Position numbers and translations under genes: made by a program | Notes under the pieces: model-generated | Told to the model about the DNA's origin: nothing | The model's input: the letters and a program-made list of their open reading frames with translations, nothing else | The model's database searches: none | Part shown: one piece after another, positions 1 through 16,278 of the stretch | How positions within the stretch are numbered: position 1 is the first letter of the stretch | Layout of the letters: the number at the start of each line of letters is the position of its first letter | Assembly: GCA_002118135.1 (NCBI GenBank) | Contig: BDIU01000182.1 | Span: 62,001 to 126,000, forward strand | DNA from: Trebouxia sp. TZW2008 | Taxonomy: Eukaryota > Chlorophyta > Trebouxiophyceae > Trebouxiales > Trebouxiaceae | DNA: 64,000 bases | Direction: 5' to 3'

Positions 1-216
1 GTGTACAACACCAGAATGCCTATGCTGTGCACATTGGGCAACTGCCTGGAGATTGTCTGTCCACATCACATTGTAGCTGGGACATCAGAACACTTGTGCA
101 TGAGGTTGACATAGGCACACCCACCTACACTTGGCAGCAGTATGCAATAGCATCACCTGATGTGCTGTGTTCATCTGCAGTTCTGTATTCGTCTCTGTGT
201 TCCCTTTGCCGGGCAG

Positions 217-369
217 GGTAACAGCAGCAGCAATATCAACGAAGCGGCTTTGCTGTCAAATCTGGAAAGATATTTGGAAAACAGGCTTGGTGCAGGCATG
301 GTGCAAAGGCGGGACTTTTACAACCGTACAATTTTGGTTGCACAGCTGCAAGCTGACCAGGAGCTGTAG
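217..369 (+). CDS. C-terminal exon of an unidentified gene (5' part outside the window)
   Basis: An open frame follows a good acceptor (tttgccgggcag, ending at 216) and runs 50 codons to TAG at 367-369. The peptide is hydrophilic and helical-looking: it starts GNSSSNINEAALLSNLER and ends LVAQLQADQEL. The acceptor, the clean reading frame and the position at the window edge suggest the last exon of a gene entering from the left. I do not recognise the family and cannot tell whether the 200 bases before the exon are only intron. It could be a chance frame, but the composition is unlike the surrounding non-coding sequence. Confidence 0.45.
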   Translation, partial: GNSSSNINEAALLSNLERYLENRLGAGMVQRRDFYNRTILVAQLQADQEL

Positions 370-999
370 CTTATAAATGAGATCAGGTCCTTGACAACTG
401 AAGCTTGGATCCTGGGTTTGTCTGATGTTCATCTTGCATGTTTTCCCTTGTGTTTGCTGATGAAAATGTTAAGTTGATTGGCATATTGTGTGGAAACCAT
501 TTAACTTTGTATTGGCCCTATTAGGTACTGGTTAGTGACATTATTATGTCTATTTGTCAATCTTGAGCCTATTTAGTCAGTGCACCTCAAGTGTGATAAT
601 TTCCTGGGAGATTATTGTTCGTGGCTTGCGTTTGCATTGCTTTCCATCTTGCTTGCTCAACCATGCTCAGAGCTGTTAGTGTGCGTACGACTAAAGCACT
701 CCAATCACGGCTGTCATTGATCAGCAGCAAAGGAATGTTTCTCAACAAAGTCCCACCAGAGCATTTTCCGTTTGCAAATTGCGAGCAGTCACAGGCCTGC
801 CCAGGTCAGAAATAGCATCTGCTTTACAGTGTCCAAAAGCCTTAGGCCCAATTGCCACAGCTACGTCTTCTACAACACAGCAAAAGCAAGTGTGGTCCAC
901 ACATTTGCCACAACTGCATCAGCTTGCCATTTACTTGATCAGCACCTTCCATTTGGTGACTTGAAAAACACAAGGACGTCTCACAATCAACACCTGGGT
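370..999. other. Intergenic stretch without recognisable gene
   Basis: After the TAG at 369 the sequence is AT-richer and full of stops in all frames. No exon with paired splice sites, no RNA gene and no repeat was seen. Confidence 0.4.
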
Positions 1000-3340
1000 A
1001 AGATGGGACTATATGTCAGGACACAGGCTGAGGTGAGCTTGCAGCAAGCTGGATTTCTGAGCCTTACATGACACAGTAGCAACGTGTCCTGCTGCGACTT
1101 CAGAGCTTCCCAACATTGGGGGTGTCAACATGACACCTTTGTGACTTGTACAAGCTGCATGCACAACAAAACATACAGAAGAATGCAAGATGAACCGAGT
1201 TGAGGAACTATTGAAAAAAACATGATCCATGTGGTCAAGGAAAAGGTCACCACGTGACGGCCACCGCTCTGCTGGGCAAGCCGGCAAGTGACACACAAGA
1301 CCTCAGCGCTCAACAACTTGCAACCTACATCAAGACCACGTGAATTCATGGGCCTGCCTCGCCCCATCGGGCTGATACGACAAATTATGGACTTCAGTGA
1401 CTGTTTGACCACTTGATCCACAAACACAGCAATGACATTACCATCTTCCAATATGCAAGAAAGACTGGACCAGTAAATACAATGTAGGCAGTGATAACGG
1501 TATCAAAGCAAAAGCACACCAAAACATCTACTGAATTCAGTGAGCCAGTGGGGTCGACAGGATGTGTATTTTGCAACTGGCAGTCAGGACGATGGCGAAC
1601 GTGATTGTGCAAACCTCCATACGAGCAGTTTCCCAGAAGAAGCAACTCAAAATGGTTGTGCTGGCCTTGGTGACAGGCAAATGGCCGGCTGAAGGACAGC
1701 CAAAAACATGCCTGAGGGATCATGCTCTTGGTGTCCACACAATGCCACCCACAATGCCACCCTGTTTTCACCAAAGTCCCTTGTTATGAGTCCACCTGCA
1801 GTGCTCATTGACGTGCAAAGCAAGGAACTGCAGCATAAACCATAATGTTGTCCACACAAGAGGCATCATGCAGCTCCTGACAAAATTTGCTCAACAAAGT
1901 GCTCAGGCTTTTCCCCATCATCAGCAGCACCAGCAGATGAAGAGGAAGAGGGTGGAGTGTCAGCAGCCTGCTGACTGGCTTTCCTGCGCTTGTTACAGAT
2001 GGGATCAAAATTTGAGTTTTGTCTGAAGCAGCAGAACCACCACTGCCTTTGCAGTCAAAAGTGCACCTGACCTGCTGGCACAGCAAGTTTAGCATGAGAG
2101 GCAGAAGAAGATTGGGCGCACATCTCTGTGGCTGCTCTCGTGAACCGAGCTGCAAGCAAAGCATGAAGGCAAACAAAATCAAAATTGCAAATTGACGGAT
2201 CACATTGCGTTGCCCTGGCCGGTGCACCCAAATGACAAAGCAAACATTGCATATACTCATTGCAGCTTGCTTGACGCCTTGGAAGAAGGGGCTACGTTTC
2301 AAGAATAACTGTGATTTGTTGTCAGAGACCAATTGCTGACCTGATAAGAGGTAGCATCATGGCTAACAGCGGCTCAAGGCTCAATCAGCTGTTTGGCTAG
2401 CACCTTTGTGACCTGTCGCTGAACTTCCAACAGCTGTGCAGGTGGCAACCTGTATATGATCTTGAAGGGGGGTTTTGCAATCAAGCAATCAAGGTACAGC
2501 ATGCTCAACACCTGCAGACCTTCTGTTGACACTCTGTTGCATTTGCGGCAAAGATTGCACACAATGTTTGCCTTACGCTTTGCGCACACCTGCTAGATGC
2601 CTGAGTAGTCTGACGTGATTGCTGTCACAAATGCCTCAGCTTGTGCAAAATGCAAGGCCTGATATCTTGTCTCCTCAGCATGCAACATACGTTCAGGACC
2701 ATATTCAGGGTTGAATATTGCTGTTTGAAGCGGGCTCTACGTGCCAAGATGCTTGCACAGCAGGGCTTGAGCGCAACTCCGAGAAGGTCGTGTGCAGACA
2801 CACCAGAAGTGTTGGAGCTTGTCTGACAGGCTGCACACCGTTTCGCTTAAGGATGTGACTTGAGCTGAGACGCACACTCACTTGTACAGAAGCTGGGTTG
2901 CTGCACAGTCTTTGCGGGTTGAAGTGCCTCAACACAGCTCGTGATGCCAACCAGGCAGGGATCAGATTGTTGAGCTGCAGGTCTCAAATTTGGCTGTCCT
3001 TGCAGGCATTGATTTTGAGCTAAATGCCAGTGTGGGTTGATCATGCCTAAACACACCTACCTGTTCCAGCCAAAATGTGTTTGTATCATACATTGCACAT
3101 CCGTCTCATATTCACCTGCACAGGTGCAAGCTGAGTATCAGAAGGTGAAGATGACTGCTTAACGTGGAAGCCTTGACAATACCTGTCTTTGCACCTTCAG
3201 CATCTCTGAGCTGCAGATTTGACAGCTTCATCTTGCCAACAGCTGAGACCTTCCAATGCAATACCTCTGACATGCAGATAGCATCATTCCATCTGATGTA
3301 GCAGACAGAGGCTTCACGATACAGGATCAAAGGCAATCAC
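1000..3340 (-). mobile_element. Decayed Ty3/gypsy-like retroelement fragment
   Basis: On the minus strand at 2475-2374 the peptide KPPFKIIYRLPPAQLLEVQ, then RQVTKVLAKQLIEP, matches the start of the Ty3/gypsy reverse transcriptase domain. That region usually has a PPFxxxYRxSPxEL..V..Q(V/L)xxLLxxGxIxPS pattern. Before it (minus strand, about 3056-2995) the phrase LGMINPHWHLAQNQ recalls the protease-to-RT linker. After it (about 1451-1400) GNVIAVFVDQ weakly recalls an integrase core. The frames between are broken by many stops, and no LTRs, primer-binding site or complete domain are visible. The RT match is convincing; the outer limits are a guess. It is a dead insertion and accounts for the gene-poor stretch. 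Confidence 0.5.
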
Positions 3341-3778
3341 AACCATACAGTGGCAGAGCTCCCACCTGATGTGTAGAAAGCTCGGGATTTGTGGCCAGCT
3401 GAATGCAGAGCTTGCGCTGTCTGCATGTGCTCGCGTCCACAGCAGTGCCAAGGGGCTGTGCTTGCCAGGCAAGGATTTTTACAGCGTCGGTTGTGCCACC
3501 CAAAATTGCATATCTTTGGAACGGCAGAAACTGCTCAGCATATCAGAAGGCACGGGAATTTGCGTGACTCGACGGAGGGTTCCCGGCAGGCACGCTTATT
3601 ATGGGCGAGAATGCCAACAGCGACTGCTGCAGTGACCAGGTGGGCATTGAATGCAGCGCAACGTACACATGGCATATGGCCCAGTGTGCCTCTGATATGT
3701 CTAGCCTGACATTTCGGCGTGTATGTCAGACATGTCACACGATCGCATGCCTCAGACCGCAGAGCTCCTTGTATGCTG

Positions 3779-3806
3779 AAACCCTACTGAGGGTTTGGGC
3801 GCCAAA
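3779..3806 (+). promoter_or_regulatory. Palindromic telobox followed by an E2F-like site
   Basis: AAACCCTA at 3779-3786 is followed after 3 bases by AGGGTTT at 3790-3796, so two telobox half-elements face each other. Directly abutting is GGGCGCCAAA (3797-3806), whose complement carries the E2F/DP consensus TTTGGCGCC. In plants and algae these elements mark promoters of S-phase and growth-related genes. They end 27 bases before an ATG at 3834, a plausible core-promoter position. The motif match is direct; a promoter function is inferred. Confidence 0.5.
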
Positions 3807-3833
3807 CAATGCTAAATTATAATTTCCATCGAA

Positions 3834-4102
3834 ATGGAGCTAAGGCGTCGGCGGGAGCAGCAGCAGCAGCAGCTCCTCGACAGCACAGCAGCAGCTGCAG
3901 CTCAGCACAGGCCAGTCAAGCCCCAAGACCGGCTTGTGCACACCTTGCAGATGCCATATGTGTGCACAGGCTCCACCAAGATGCCCTTGACGATCTTCGA
4001 CAGAGATCGTACAGGCAGCGGTCCTGCCTTTGTGTAGAGCATAGGTCTGGTGGATCGCGCCCTGTACGCAAGACGAGAAGACAGAAGACCAAATACGCCA
4101 AG
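3834..4102 (+). pseudogene. Putative first exon of an unidentified, possibly broken gene
   Basis: ATG at 3834, just downstream of the telobox/E2F-like module, opens a frame beginning MELRRRREQQQQQLLDS, then an Ala-rich run and MPYVCTGSTKMPLTIFDRD. It meets TAG at 4035-4037. The same frame continues gene-like beyond the stop (SIGLVDRALYARREDRRPN) up to a strong donor at 4103. One stop in an otherwise coding-looking exon suggests a pseudogene, an assembly error or a short upstream ORF. A later candidate exon is 5296-5397 (acceptor ggcag, donor gtaagc; its peptide includes THPIDETPLWGPAPVYENK). I do not recognise the protein and the gene model is incomplete. Confidence 0.3.
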
Positions 4103-4153
4103 GTACGTATATGAGGTAAGTCCATAAGGTAAGTCCATGAGGTAAGGCCATGC
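4101..4153 (+). repeat. Four tandem 13-bp units, each a splice donor
   Basis: The unit aggtaagtccatg (with variants) recurs so that GT dinucleotides fall at 4103, 4116, 4129 and 4142, spaced exactly 13 bases. Two read gtaagt, one gtaagg and one gtacgt. All four would be usable U1 donors at the end of the putative exon 3834-4102. Thirteen is not a multiple of three, so each donor choice gives a different frame. Confidence 0.75.
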
Positions 4154-5768
4154 AACAGTGGAGATTGTACAAACGACGTCATGGGGCAGAACAAACACTT
4201 AGGCGAATGCAGGAATCTGTCAATTGCTAACAGTATAGGCATGCGTAGATGTATGCGTTGAATTATATTGTTATAAGTGTGATGAACATATACTGCCAAC
4301 TCTTTTGTGAGAGCGCCGTGCAGCTGCAGCAGATTTGCCAACCGAATTGGATTTTTGCACACATCAATCCTGACTTTGCTGACAAGCGCTGTTTGAGGCT
4401 CACTTGGGCATGAGAGATTCTGTGACATGACTCACATCTAAGCTGTTGCGCATTTTCACATGGAACATAATGCTGACAGTCTGGTGTTGCTGCTTCTGTA
4501 CTGAGCTGTAGCCTGAGCTGAAGCTGATCTGTTTTGTCTGACCATGAGTGCTGAACACTCTGAAGAGGCCTTAGGTATACAGCATGGCACTAGAGCTGCT
4601 GTCGATGCTGAACTTATGGGTCAGCTGCGTAAAGTGTGCACTGACCTGCTTGGCAAAATGCAAAAGACATATCACAGCAGTTCCAGAAGCAAGAAAGCTG
4701 TTGCAGCAGCATCATCTTGCATGGCAGGAACAGGACAATGAGTCCATTTGCCGCACTTGACAGGGTCTGGGGTATACAGCGTGTGACAACAGAGCTGTTG
4801 TTGGTGCAAATATGCCAGCTCAACATAAGAAAGTCAGAATTCGCAGCTAAAAGTGTGAACTGATCTGCTTGGCCAAATGCAGGGGTTGTATTACAGCATT
4901 TCTGACAATCAATGTTGTGCTGCATGTTGAAAAATGTGCAGCCATTGCGCCTAGGCATGAGTTTGCTGTTAGCAGCAGCTCAGAAGCATTCCTGCTTAGC
5001 ATAATTGTCAAGATGGTGACTTGCTGGCAGCGGTACCCTCTTAGCAAGCTTTGTGTGGTGACTGAAGACACTGACTGTTATAAGACCTTGCTGACGTAAG
5101 TGCAACTGTGTTGCATGCTAAGGCTGAACAGCATAGTGTGGGGTATGACGAGCACATGCCATGCTGCAGCTCAAGGTGCTTGCCCAAGCTTTACATGCAC
5201 AGTGATGACGTCTTTGTATGCTTGAAACACTTTAACTTTGCTGCACGGTAAGGTGCAGCAGGGGAAAGTGGTGTACAAAGATGGCATGACGGCAGCTTGC
5301 GAGCAGGTTCGAAAAGTGGCCTTCACAGCACGCCTCGACAACACATCCGATAGATGAAACGCCGCTTTGGGGCCCAGCGCCAGTATATGAAAACAAGGTA
5401 AGCCAGGAGGCAGCTGATTCCACCTTACGAGTCGTCAAGACCTATTTAAGCGTGCATGCACATGGAGCCTCCCTGCACACTGCACAATCGACTCAGATTG
5501 CTAATGACTGCTGTCACGCAAGAGCAGCCGTCCCCTGGCCAACTTGGCCTCCAGAGATTTGCCTGTCGTGATTTGTACTCGCATGACCCCTGCTGAGAGA
5601 TGAAGCATCGCAACTGCAAAAGCGCGCACATTTCCGACAGCGGCAACGTTTGCCAAAGGCACCGAAGCGACAGTACTTGCTGCAGGTGACAGCGCCGGTC
5701 CCGCGAGCCTTTTGCATGCAAGGCCGAAATATCTGAAGCATGTGACTGCATGCGCTTTTTGGCAGCCC
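4154..5768. other. Mostly non-coding stretch with a degenerate ~200-bp duplication
   Basis: Two similar blocks lie about 200 bases apart, roughly 4554-4700 and 4755-4930. Shared phrases include ggtatacagc, aagtgtgnactgannctgct and caaaatgca/ccaaatgcag. The first block carries a 65-codon ATG frame (4544-4741, starting MSAEHSEEALGIQHGTRAA) that could be an exon. The second block keeps no open frame. The candidate exon 5296-5397 lies downstream. A TATA-like tatttaa at 5443 precedes Hikeshi. I could not assemble a gene here. Confidence 0.35.
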
Positions 5769-8112
5769 ATGGCTATAGGTGGCTTCGGCATCTGCTTCAT
5801 CGGCAAATCGTTTCCTATTCCTGACAGCAGCTTCGTGCAAGTGGATCCAACGCACTGGGTAGGCACCAGCTATTGAGCACATAAAGCTTCACACTCGCCA
5901 CTAAAGGTCTGTTACTGCAGGTATTTGATGTTTCCAGCGTGACACCAAACTACACAGAACTTCAAGAAGTCTCTCTGTTCCTGGTCCAAGCAGGAACTCT
6001 GGACCCCGGCCTTGCTTTGGGACTATACATCTCAATAGGCGGTGCAGAGTGGCAGTATCGTGGGTATGTCAGCAATAGTCAGCCCTCAGAAATCATGCCT
6101 TTGCAATGGCCTGAACAAGACAAGCCCTTGACAGTTGGCCCAGGGGTCGTCCAGTTGGGTGTGTCAGTGGAGCCTGCAGGCAGGTCACTGTGACCATCTG
6201 TCATTGTAATTGTGATGCACCATGAAATGTAATTGTGATGCACCATGAAATGTAATTGTGTGGCCTGATGGACTGTTGTCGCATTGTGATGCACAATCAA
6301 TTAATGTAGCACTATCATTCAGCTAGGTGTGTCAGTGGAGCCTGCACGCAGCTGACCAATAGGTTTTGCTACCATAGCATTGTGGTGATCACGAAGAAAT
6401 TCAGTGTTGAGATACATCATGAAGGAATGTAGCGTTGTGATGCATGAACGTTGTGATGCATGATCAAAGACCACAGCATTGTGTAGCAGTGTGATGCATG
6501 ATCAGTCAATGTAACACGGTGATGTGTGATCAAGTACCATAGACTGTATAGGCACTGCGCATGCAATACATGCATGAAATGCGATCGTAACATTGTGTCA
6601 CATGATTAGTCACTGTAGCGTTGTGATGCATGATCAGCTACTACAGCAGTGTGACGCATATTCAGTTTCTGCAGCATTTTGATGCATACTCAACTATTCT
6701 GACATTGTGATGCGTGCAGAGCACAATCATTATCCCGCATGGGCTACTGTTTTAGCATTGCACTGCATGCTGTTGCAGCACATCAGATCATTGGTCCAAG
6801 TGATTTAGGATGCAGGTCGCCGCATGACTACCTTTGTCTGCCTGCTAGTTCCATGTTCCATTGCTGCTTTCATTGCATGATATCGAATGCATTCTTATGT
6901 TGCTTTCATTGCACAAGATCAAAGACATTTTTGTGTTGCTTTCATTGCACAATATCAAATACATTCTTGTATTGTGCAGCTGAAGTGGTGCAGAAGGAGG
7001 GCACTAAACTGGCCAGCAGGCAGGAATTTGCAAAGCGTGTTGCACTGGACTTGTTCAGGTAATACTGCATGCTCTTTTTATCTTTTCTGGGTGTTCTTTT
7101 TGGGGTACAAGAGTATCCAGTATCTGGATAAGCTTCTCCCCTACAGGGTAAGGGGTAGTATCCAGTCCCCTTTGGGACAGGAACCCTTTAGGGCAGTATT
7201 CAGTACCCCTTTGGGGCTTGCAGTATAGCACACTGGCAATGATGCCTGACCGTTCTCTATGTCCAACTCAAATAGTTTAGACTTGTCAAAGACCAACCTG
7301 ATTTTGATTGCTCCTGTGCATACCTAGCTGGGCCTTCTGAGCCTGCCTAGCATGCAGTCTCAATGAATGAATTGACAACCCATGCATGCATTGCAACTGT
7401 GAGTCCCTGTCTTGCTTGTCAACAAGGGCAAATGTGGAGGCGCCATTGCAACTACTGCTGAGGCAGAGTGAAGCTTTTGTCTGCATTGCTGAATGCCGTG
7501 CTGTGAATGAGGATTTGACCTCAGGGCATTAACCAATATTGCCCATTTGTTCTCAGGAGTTGCTAAGCCTCAAGACCGTTTTCAGCGGCTGTGTTAATGA
7601 AATCGTCTTGCTGATGCGCTTTGGTACTGCACTGTATTGCTAGGAAAGCCGTTCTGGTCAGGTCCACAATGGCTGTCACTGCCAAAGCACATCAACCTGA
7701 CAATGGCGAAACTGTTCAAAGGGTTGCAAGGCTTTGCACTGGGTCAGAATATTTGAAACGTTCTCTCTTTTCCTTTTCTTTTCTTTCTTGTCTCTGTTTC
7801 ACCCCCTCACCTACTTTGTCTTTTGTGCGCAACTCTGCCATTAGCACATTGCAAATTGACATGCATGGGGTCTACATGAACCGTTGCATGGGGTCCATAC
7901 GGAATGTTTTCAAATAATGGGCTTGTGGAGCTGTTGGATGGTGTCTATACTGAGTGTTTGCATATTGCAGGTACATGGAGTCCTTCAATGCAGGCACTTC
8001 AGGCGACACACTAGTCTTGCCCAGCAATGTGCTTGAACGCTGGTTTACAAAGTTTGAAGACAAGTTCAGACGAGACCCTGACTTCCTTGTGAGGCGTGGA
8101 CAAGTAGCATAG
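5769..8112 (+). CDS. Hikeshi/OPI10 family nuclear import carrier for Hsp70
   Basis: Four exons (5769-5858, 5921-6179, 6980-7058, 7971-8112) give 189 aa, close to the family's roughly 200. In the family, the protein carries Hsp70 into the nucleus during heat stress by binding FG-nucleoporins. The N-terminal half has FGICFIGKSFPIPDSSFVQV and later GLYISIGGAEWQYRGYVSN and PLQWPE, typical of the beta-domain. The C-terminal domain has the conserved FAKRVALDLFRYMESF and LPSNVLERWFTKFEDKFRRD. The start is the first ATG of a short exon that joins in phase 0. Intron 2 appears to use a GC donor (CAG|gcaggt at 6180), because the nearby GT gives the wrong phase. Introns 2 and 3 hold repeats. The family call is firm; the exon 2 end is less sure. 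Confidence 0.88.
6190..6730 (+). repeat. Degenerate minisatellite in Hikeshi intron 2
   Basis: About ten imperfect copies of a short motif built on (t)gtgatgcatgatca(gt) with cattgtgatgca variants run through the intron, at spacings of about 25-70 bases. The first two copies (near 6205 and 6228, ttgtgatgcaccatgaaa) are almost identical. The palindromic core tgatgcatgatca may explain its instability. Confidence 0.55.
7105..7225 (+). repeat. Cluster of short palindromes in Hikeshi intron 3
   Basis: Within about 110 bases there are tccagtatctgga, cccctacagggtaagggg, cccctttggg, ccctttaggg and cccctttgggg. They alternate with agtatccagt/agtattcagt, so the block looks like a repeated hairpin unit of roughly 30-40 bases. 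Its role is unknown; it may be a small mobile repeat. Confidence 0.5.
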
Positions 8113-9029
8113 GCGTGTGTCATGCTTTTACATGTTCTTGTGATCACAAGGGATAATGTTACAAGTTTCACAGCAGTCAAGTGAACAAACGGTTTGGGTC
8201 ACAACCTTTGTGATTATCTGTGAATGCCCTTGCTTGCCTAAAATGGCCAGCAGCTCACAAGGTCAAGGCCTTTTCAATATGTATACTGCAGTTAGGCAAG
8301 AGCTGGCAAAGGATGCGCCTTGTTCGAGTGTATCGACGTTGGGACGCCATCTGCTAACGCTCATCTCTTCAACTTTATTTTACTGTACTCTCATGCGCAA
8401 TACCATTCATGTACAACATCATTGCTTGATTTTGCATTTAGAAAGCTGTGACAGCTGTGTTCTGACTACCTGCAACTGCCGATAATGCACTGCATGCGAA
8501 TGCCAGCACTTGTTTTTGTACATCTGTTTTCTGACGAACTGTAACTACAGATAATGCAGTGCATGTGAATCATTGAATGCCAGCACTCGCAATTTGGCAT
8601 TGGTTAGCTATAGTGTCTGCAGACAGTCCTCTGCCAAGATATGAGAGCATTCTCATGACATCAGATCCCAAGCTCGACAAAGTGCCTGAAGTGATGATAA
8701 GAACAATTTGCTGTCATCTGCGACTTCCAAAGAGCAGCTACTGTAGCTGCTTCAAAGCCTGACCGTAATGGACCGTACTACGTATCTAAATCCGTAACAA
8801 TGCGAAGTTCGCTTGCAGTGTCTTGGCGGCCTTGCAGGAGACTTTCCCGTCCCGGTGCTGGTTTGTCTGGACGGCAGCGGAGCTGTACAACAATCTGAAC
8901 AGTCGAGAACACCTGCGCTGCAAGTACGGCACGTCCGCCATTGATCAGACGATTTCAAATAAACCTGTAACCGGCAGAAGGCATCTTATCCCGGCCCTCG
9001 GGCAGTGCTGATTCTCGCCCGGGTTCTCA
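8113..9029. other. Intergenic region, Hikeshi end to PABP start
   Basis: No exon with supporting splice sites was found. A partly repeated phrase, gataatgca(c/g)tgcatg(c/t)gaat, occurs near 8482 and 8551. The last 200 bases should hold the PABP promoter and leader; no clear TATA element is visible. Confidence 0.4.
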
Positions 9030-13811
<4,782 letters not shown>

Positions 13812-14420
13812 AGTAGTGGGTTCCGTTTCATTTTACACTGTGCGCTTCTGCCCTGTCCAGCTGCTGTGGTTCTGGCCAAAAGTATAGATAGTTCAGCTGG
13901 GGGCAGAGTTTGCGGTGCGGTGTACAACATGATGCCTGATCTGCTTATTCAGTGTGTGGAACATGACAAGCAAACGTATTATCTGCTTGCGCAGCGGTGT
14001 AAGCTTTGCAGGTCTGTTTGCCTATGCATGTCTGATGTGCAGCTGTATGCCAACGACGTCTGAAAATGTGCAGCAATCTCCTGCCCTGTTGTTGAAAAAC
14101 ATGAACAACAGACCAACAAGCCTAATTATATGCCAGCTGTGCTGTGATGAGCCCTGAGTTCCTCGTTCGAGTCAGCAGTCAGCTGTCCATCCTCAATTAC
14201 CGCTGCCAGAGCACGTACTGAGTCAATTTGTAGTAATGAGTTTCACATGGACTAGACAAATCCATATCCTTGCAAGCGAAGACGACGGTCTGGTTCGCAA
14301 CAACAATATATATATTACCATACCGCATCGGGGTTGCACATTTCCCCAAGCTTCGTTCGCTTGGACTTGCGCAGCTGCACAGCAGTTCGCCAGCCGTTCA
14401 GCAAGTGCCTTTGTGATCAC
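13812..14420. other. 3' region of PABP and 5' region of the FKBP gene
   Basis: No further exon is seen. An AT-rich spot caatatatatatta at 14305-14318 lies about 105 bases before the FKBP start and may serve as its core promoter. Confidence 0.4.
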
Positions 14421-16278
14421 ATGGTTTGCTGTGCAGCACAGAACGCAGTGTCGGGTCTGCAGCAACGCTGGTGCAGCGTAGATCCAGTGCAACTTGCTAG
14501 GCGCCATGACAGACCACATTGCAGACAAGACTTGCGAGTCTTTCTTGACACCTCGTCAGCAGCAAAACGCAGTCAGAGTGGCCGGGACACGCCCCGCAAA
14601 AGCCACGCTTGTGCCTGTCATGGCGCAGAGGTCGATACATCACCCCCAGCAATCAGCAGAAGAAGTTGCAGTTTAGCCTTAGCGTCAGCAGCCATCGCAT
14701 TACAGGTACAGACTGCCATCTCCTGTCTGGGCTGCTGAGTCTGTGCAACAGCAAGAGGATTTGGTTTTGCAGTTTAGTCAGTCAGACTCAGCAGAAGCCA
14801 AGTCTGCAGCAGCATTTGATGTAGCTGCAGCACCCCAAGCCAGTCAGCAGGTGACAACTCAACATCACAACTGCAAATAGTTTCTCAGCAACTACTGATA
14901 ACTTGACAGCAAACACTAAGTCCATGCTGATGAGCAGGTCTTGCCAGAGGCAACCGCTGTGCTGCAGCCAGTCAGCACGTCTGCAAAGTTCAAGCCTGGC
15001 CAGAAGCAGGTACACAGTCTTATGCCAGGACTTATGTCACATGACCTCAACGTAATATGGCACACGCCATACAGCTGCTTGTCGGTAGTATGTGATTGGG
15101 GTTAGGCACTGCAGTTTGTGACGCTGTTGCTGAAGGATAAGACAAGTGTGTTACAGAGGGAGCAACTGTATTGCAGGTGCTTGCCATCAATAAACGTGTC
15201 CAGACACAAAACAATGCACCAGCAGGCTTTCCAAATTTTGTAAGAGATGGCTATGAGATCGTCATCCTTGCTGATGACTATCAAGAGAACCAAGATGGTC
15301 TCATCTGGAGAGTAAGTGCTATCAGCGCTTGATCACAGCTGTAATTGTACAACATGCATGTGCTTCTGTTTGATCCAGCATGCTAACGCATGCTAATGCG
15401 GCTGGTTGTGGCAACAGTTTCTTGTGATGACATTGCATGCAGCATTCTTTGCTCTCAGGTTCACGCCTGAGTCTGCAATGCATATCACAGAACCCAGCCG
15501 CAAAAAATCACGCTTTTGCTTTAGCATGCGCTTTGCACGCGGGCAGATGGGCTTCTGAGCACATGAGGTCTGTTGGATGTGTGACCTCCACCCCAACAGC
15601 CTCAAACAATGTATGATTGCAGGACTATCAAGAAGGAACAGGGCAGCTGCCTGAAGATGGCCAGCAAGTTACCTTTGACTACACCGCCTATAATGAGTCT
15701 GGGGCCCGCATAGATAGCACCTATCAGAAAGGCCGCCCTGCTCAAACACGTCTTGGAATCAAAGGCCTAATTCCTGGTGAGATTCCTTAGCATGCTGCAA
15801 ATCTGCAGATATGCTGAATATTTGGAAGGTGAAGCTTTGCCTTTGTCAAGAGTGGCCTGCGTTGCATCAACAGGTCACATCTGACCAATGCGTTCACATG
15901 AGGATGCTGCTTTAAGCTCCTTGTGGTCATGAGTGATGAAGAGGCAGATCGCGACATGTTAGTGTTCCCACTGCCTGTGTGCCTGTGCAAGAGTAGTGCA
16001 CAGAGTGCAATTGTCAGATGGGCAGGGTCAGCAGATTTGCTGCCTGCTATGCAATCAGCTAAAACCTGTTGTCATCTGCAGGCTTTGAGCAGGGCATTAA
16101 GACAATGAAAGTTGGTGGTAAGCGAAGACTGGTGGTGACACCTGCATTGGGACCACCTGTTGGGCCTTCCACATTTTTCAGTGCCAAGCAGTGTGAAGTG
16201 TTTGATGTAGAGCTTCTAGACATCAAGTCATGTCGTCGGCGGCAAGTAGCATTCTTTTCAGATGTTGTATGTGAGTAG
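14421..16278 (+). CDS. Thylakoid-lumen FKBP20-2-type immunophilin
   Basis: Six exons (14421-14705, 14773-14850, 14938-15009, 15177-15311, 15623-15776, 16082-16278) encode 306 aa. The PPIase-like domain includes QVTFDYTAYNESGARID and GLIPGFEQGIKTMKVGGKRR. The tail QCEVFDVELLDIKSC followed by FFSDVVC is diagnostic of FKBP20-2, which in Arabidopsis helps photosystem II supercomplexes accumulate and carries a C-terminal cysteine pair. The N-terminus is a basic chloroplast transit region, followed by SRRSCSLALASAAIAL, a twin-arginine-type signal for Tat import into the lumen. The start is the first ATG in the exon 1 frame; a longer N-terminus is possible. Family assignment and targeting agree with each other. 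Confidence 0.88.

Noticed and set aside
3369..3709. Two overlapping + strand ORFs of about 90-105 codons
   Set aside because: They lie over the decayed retroelement area, have no start context and no recognisable domain.
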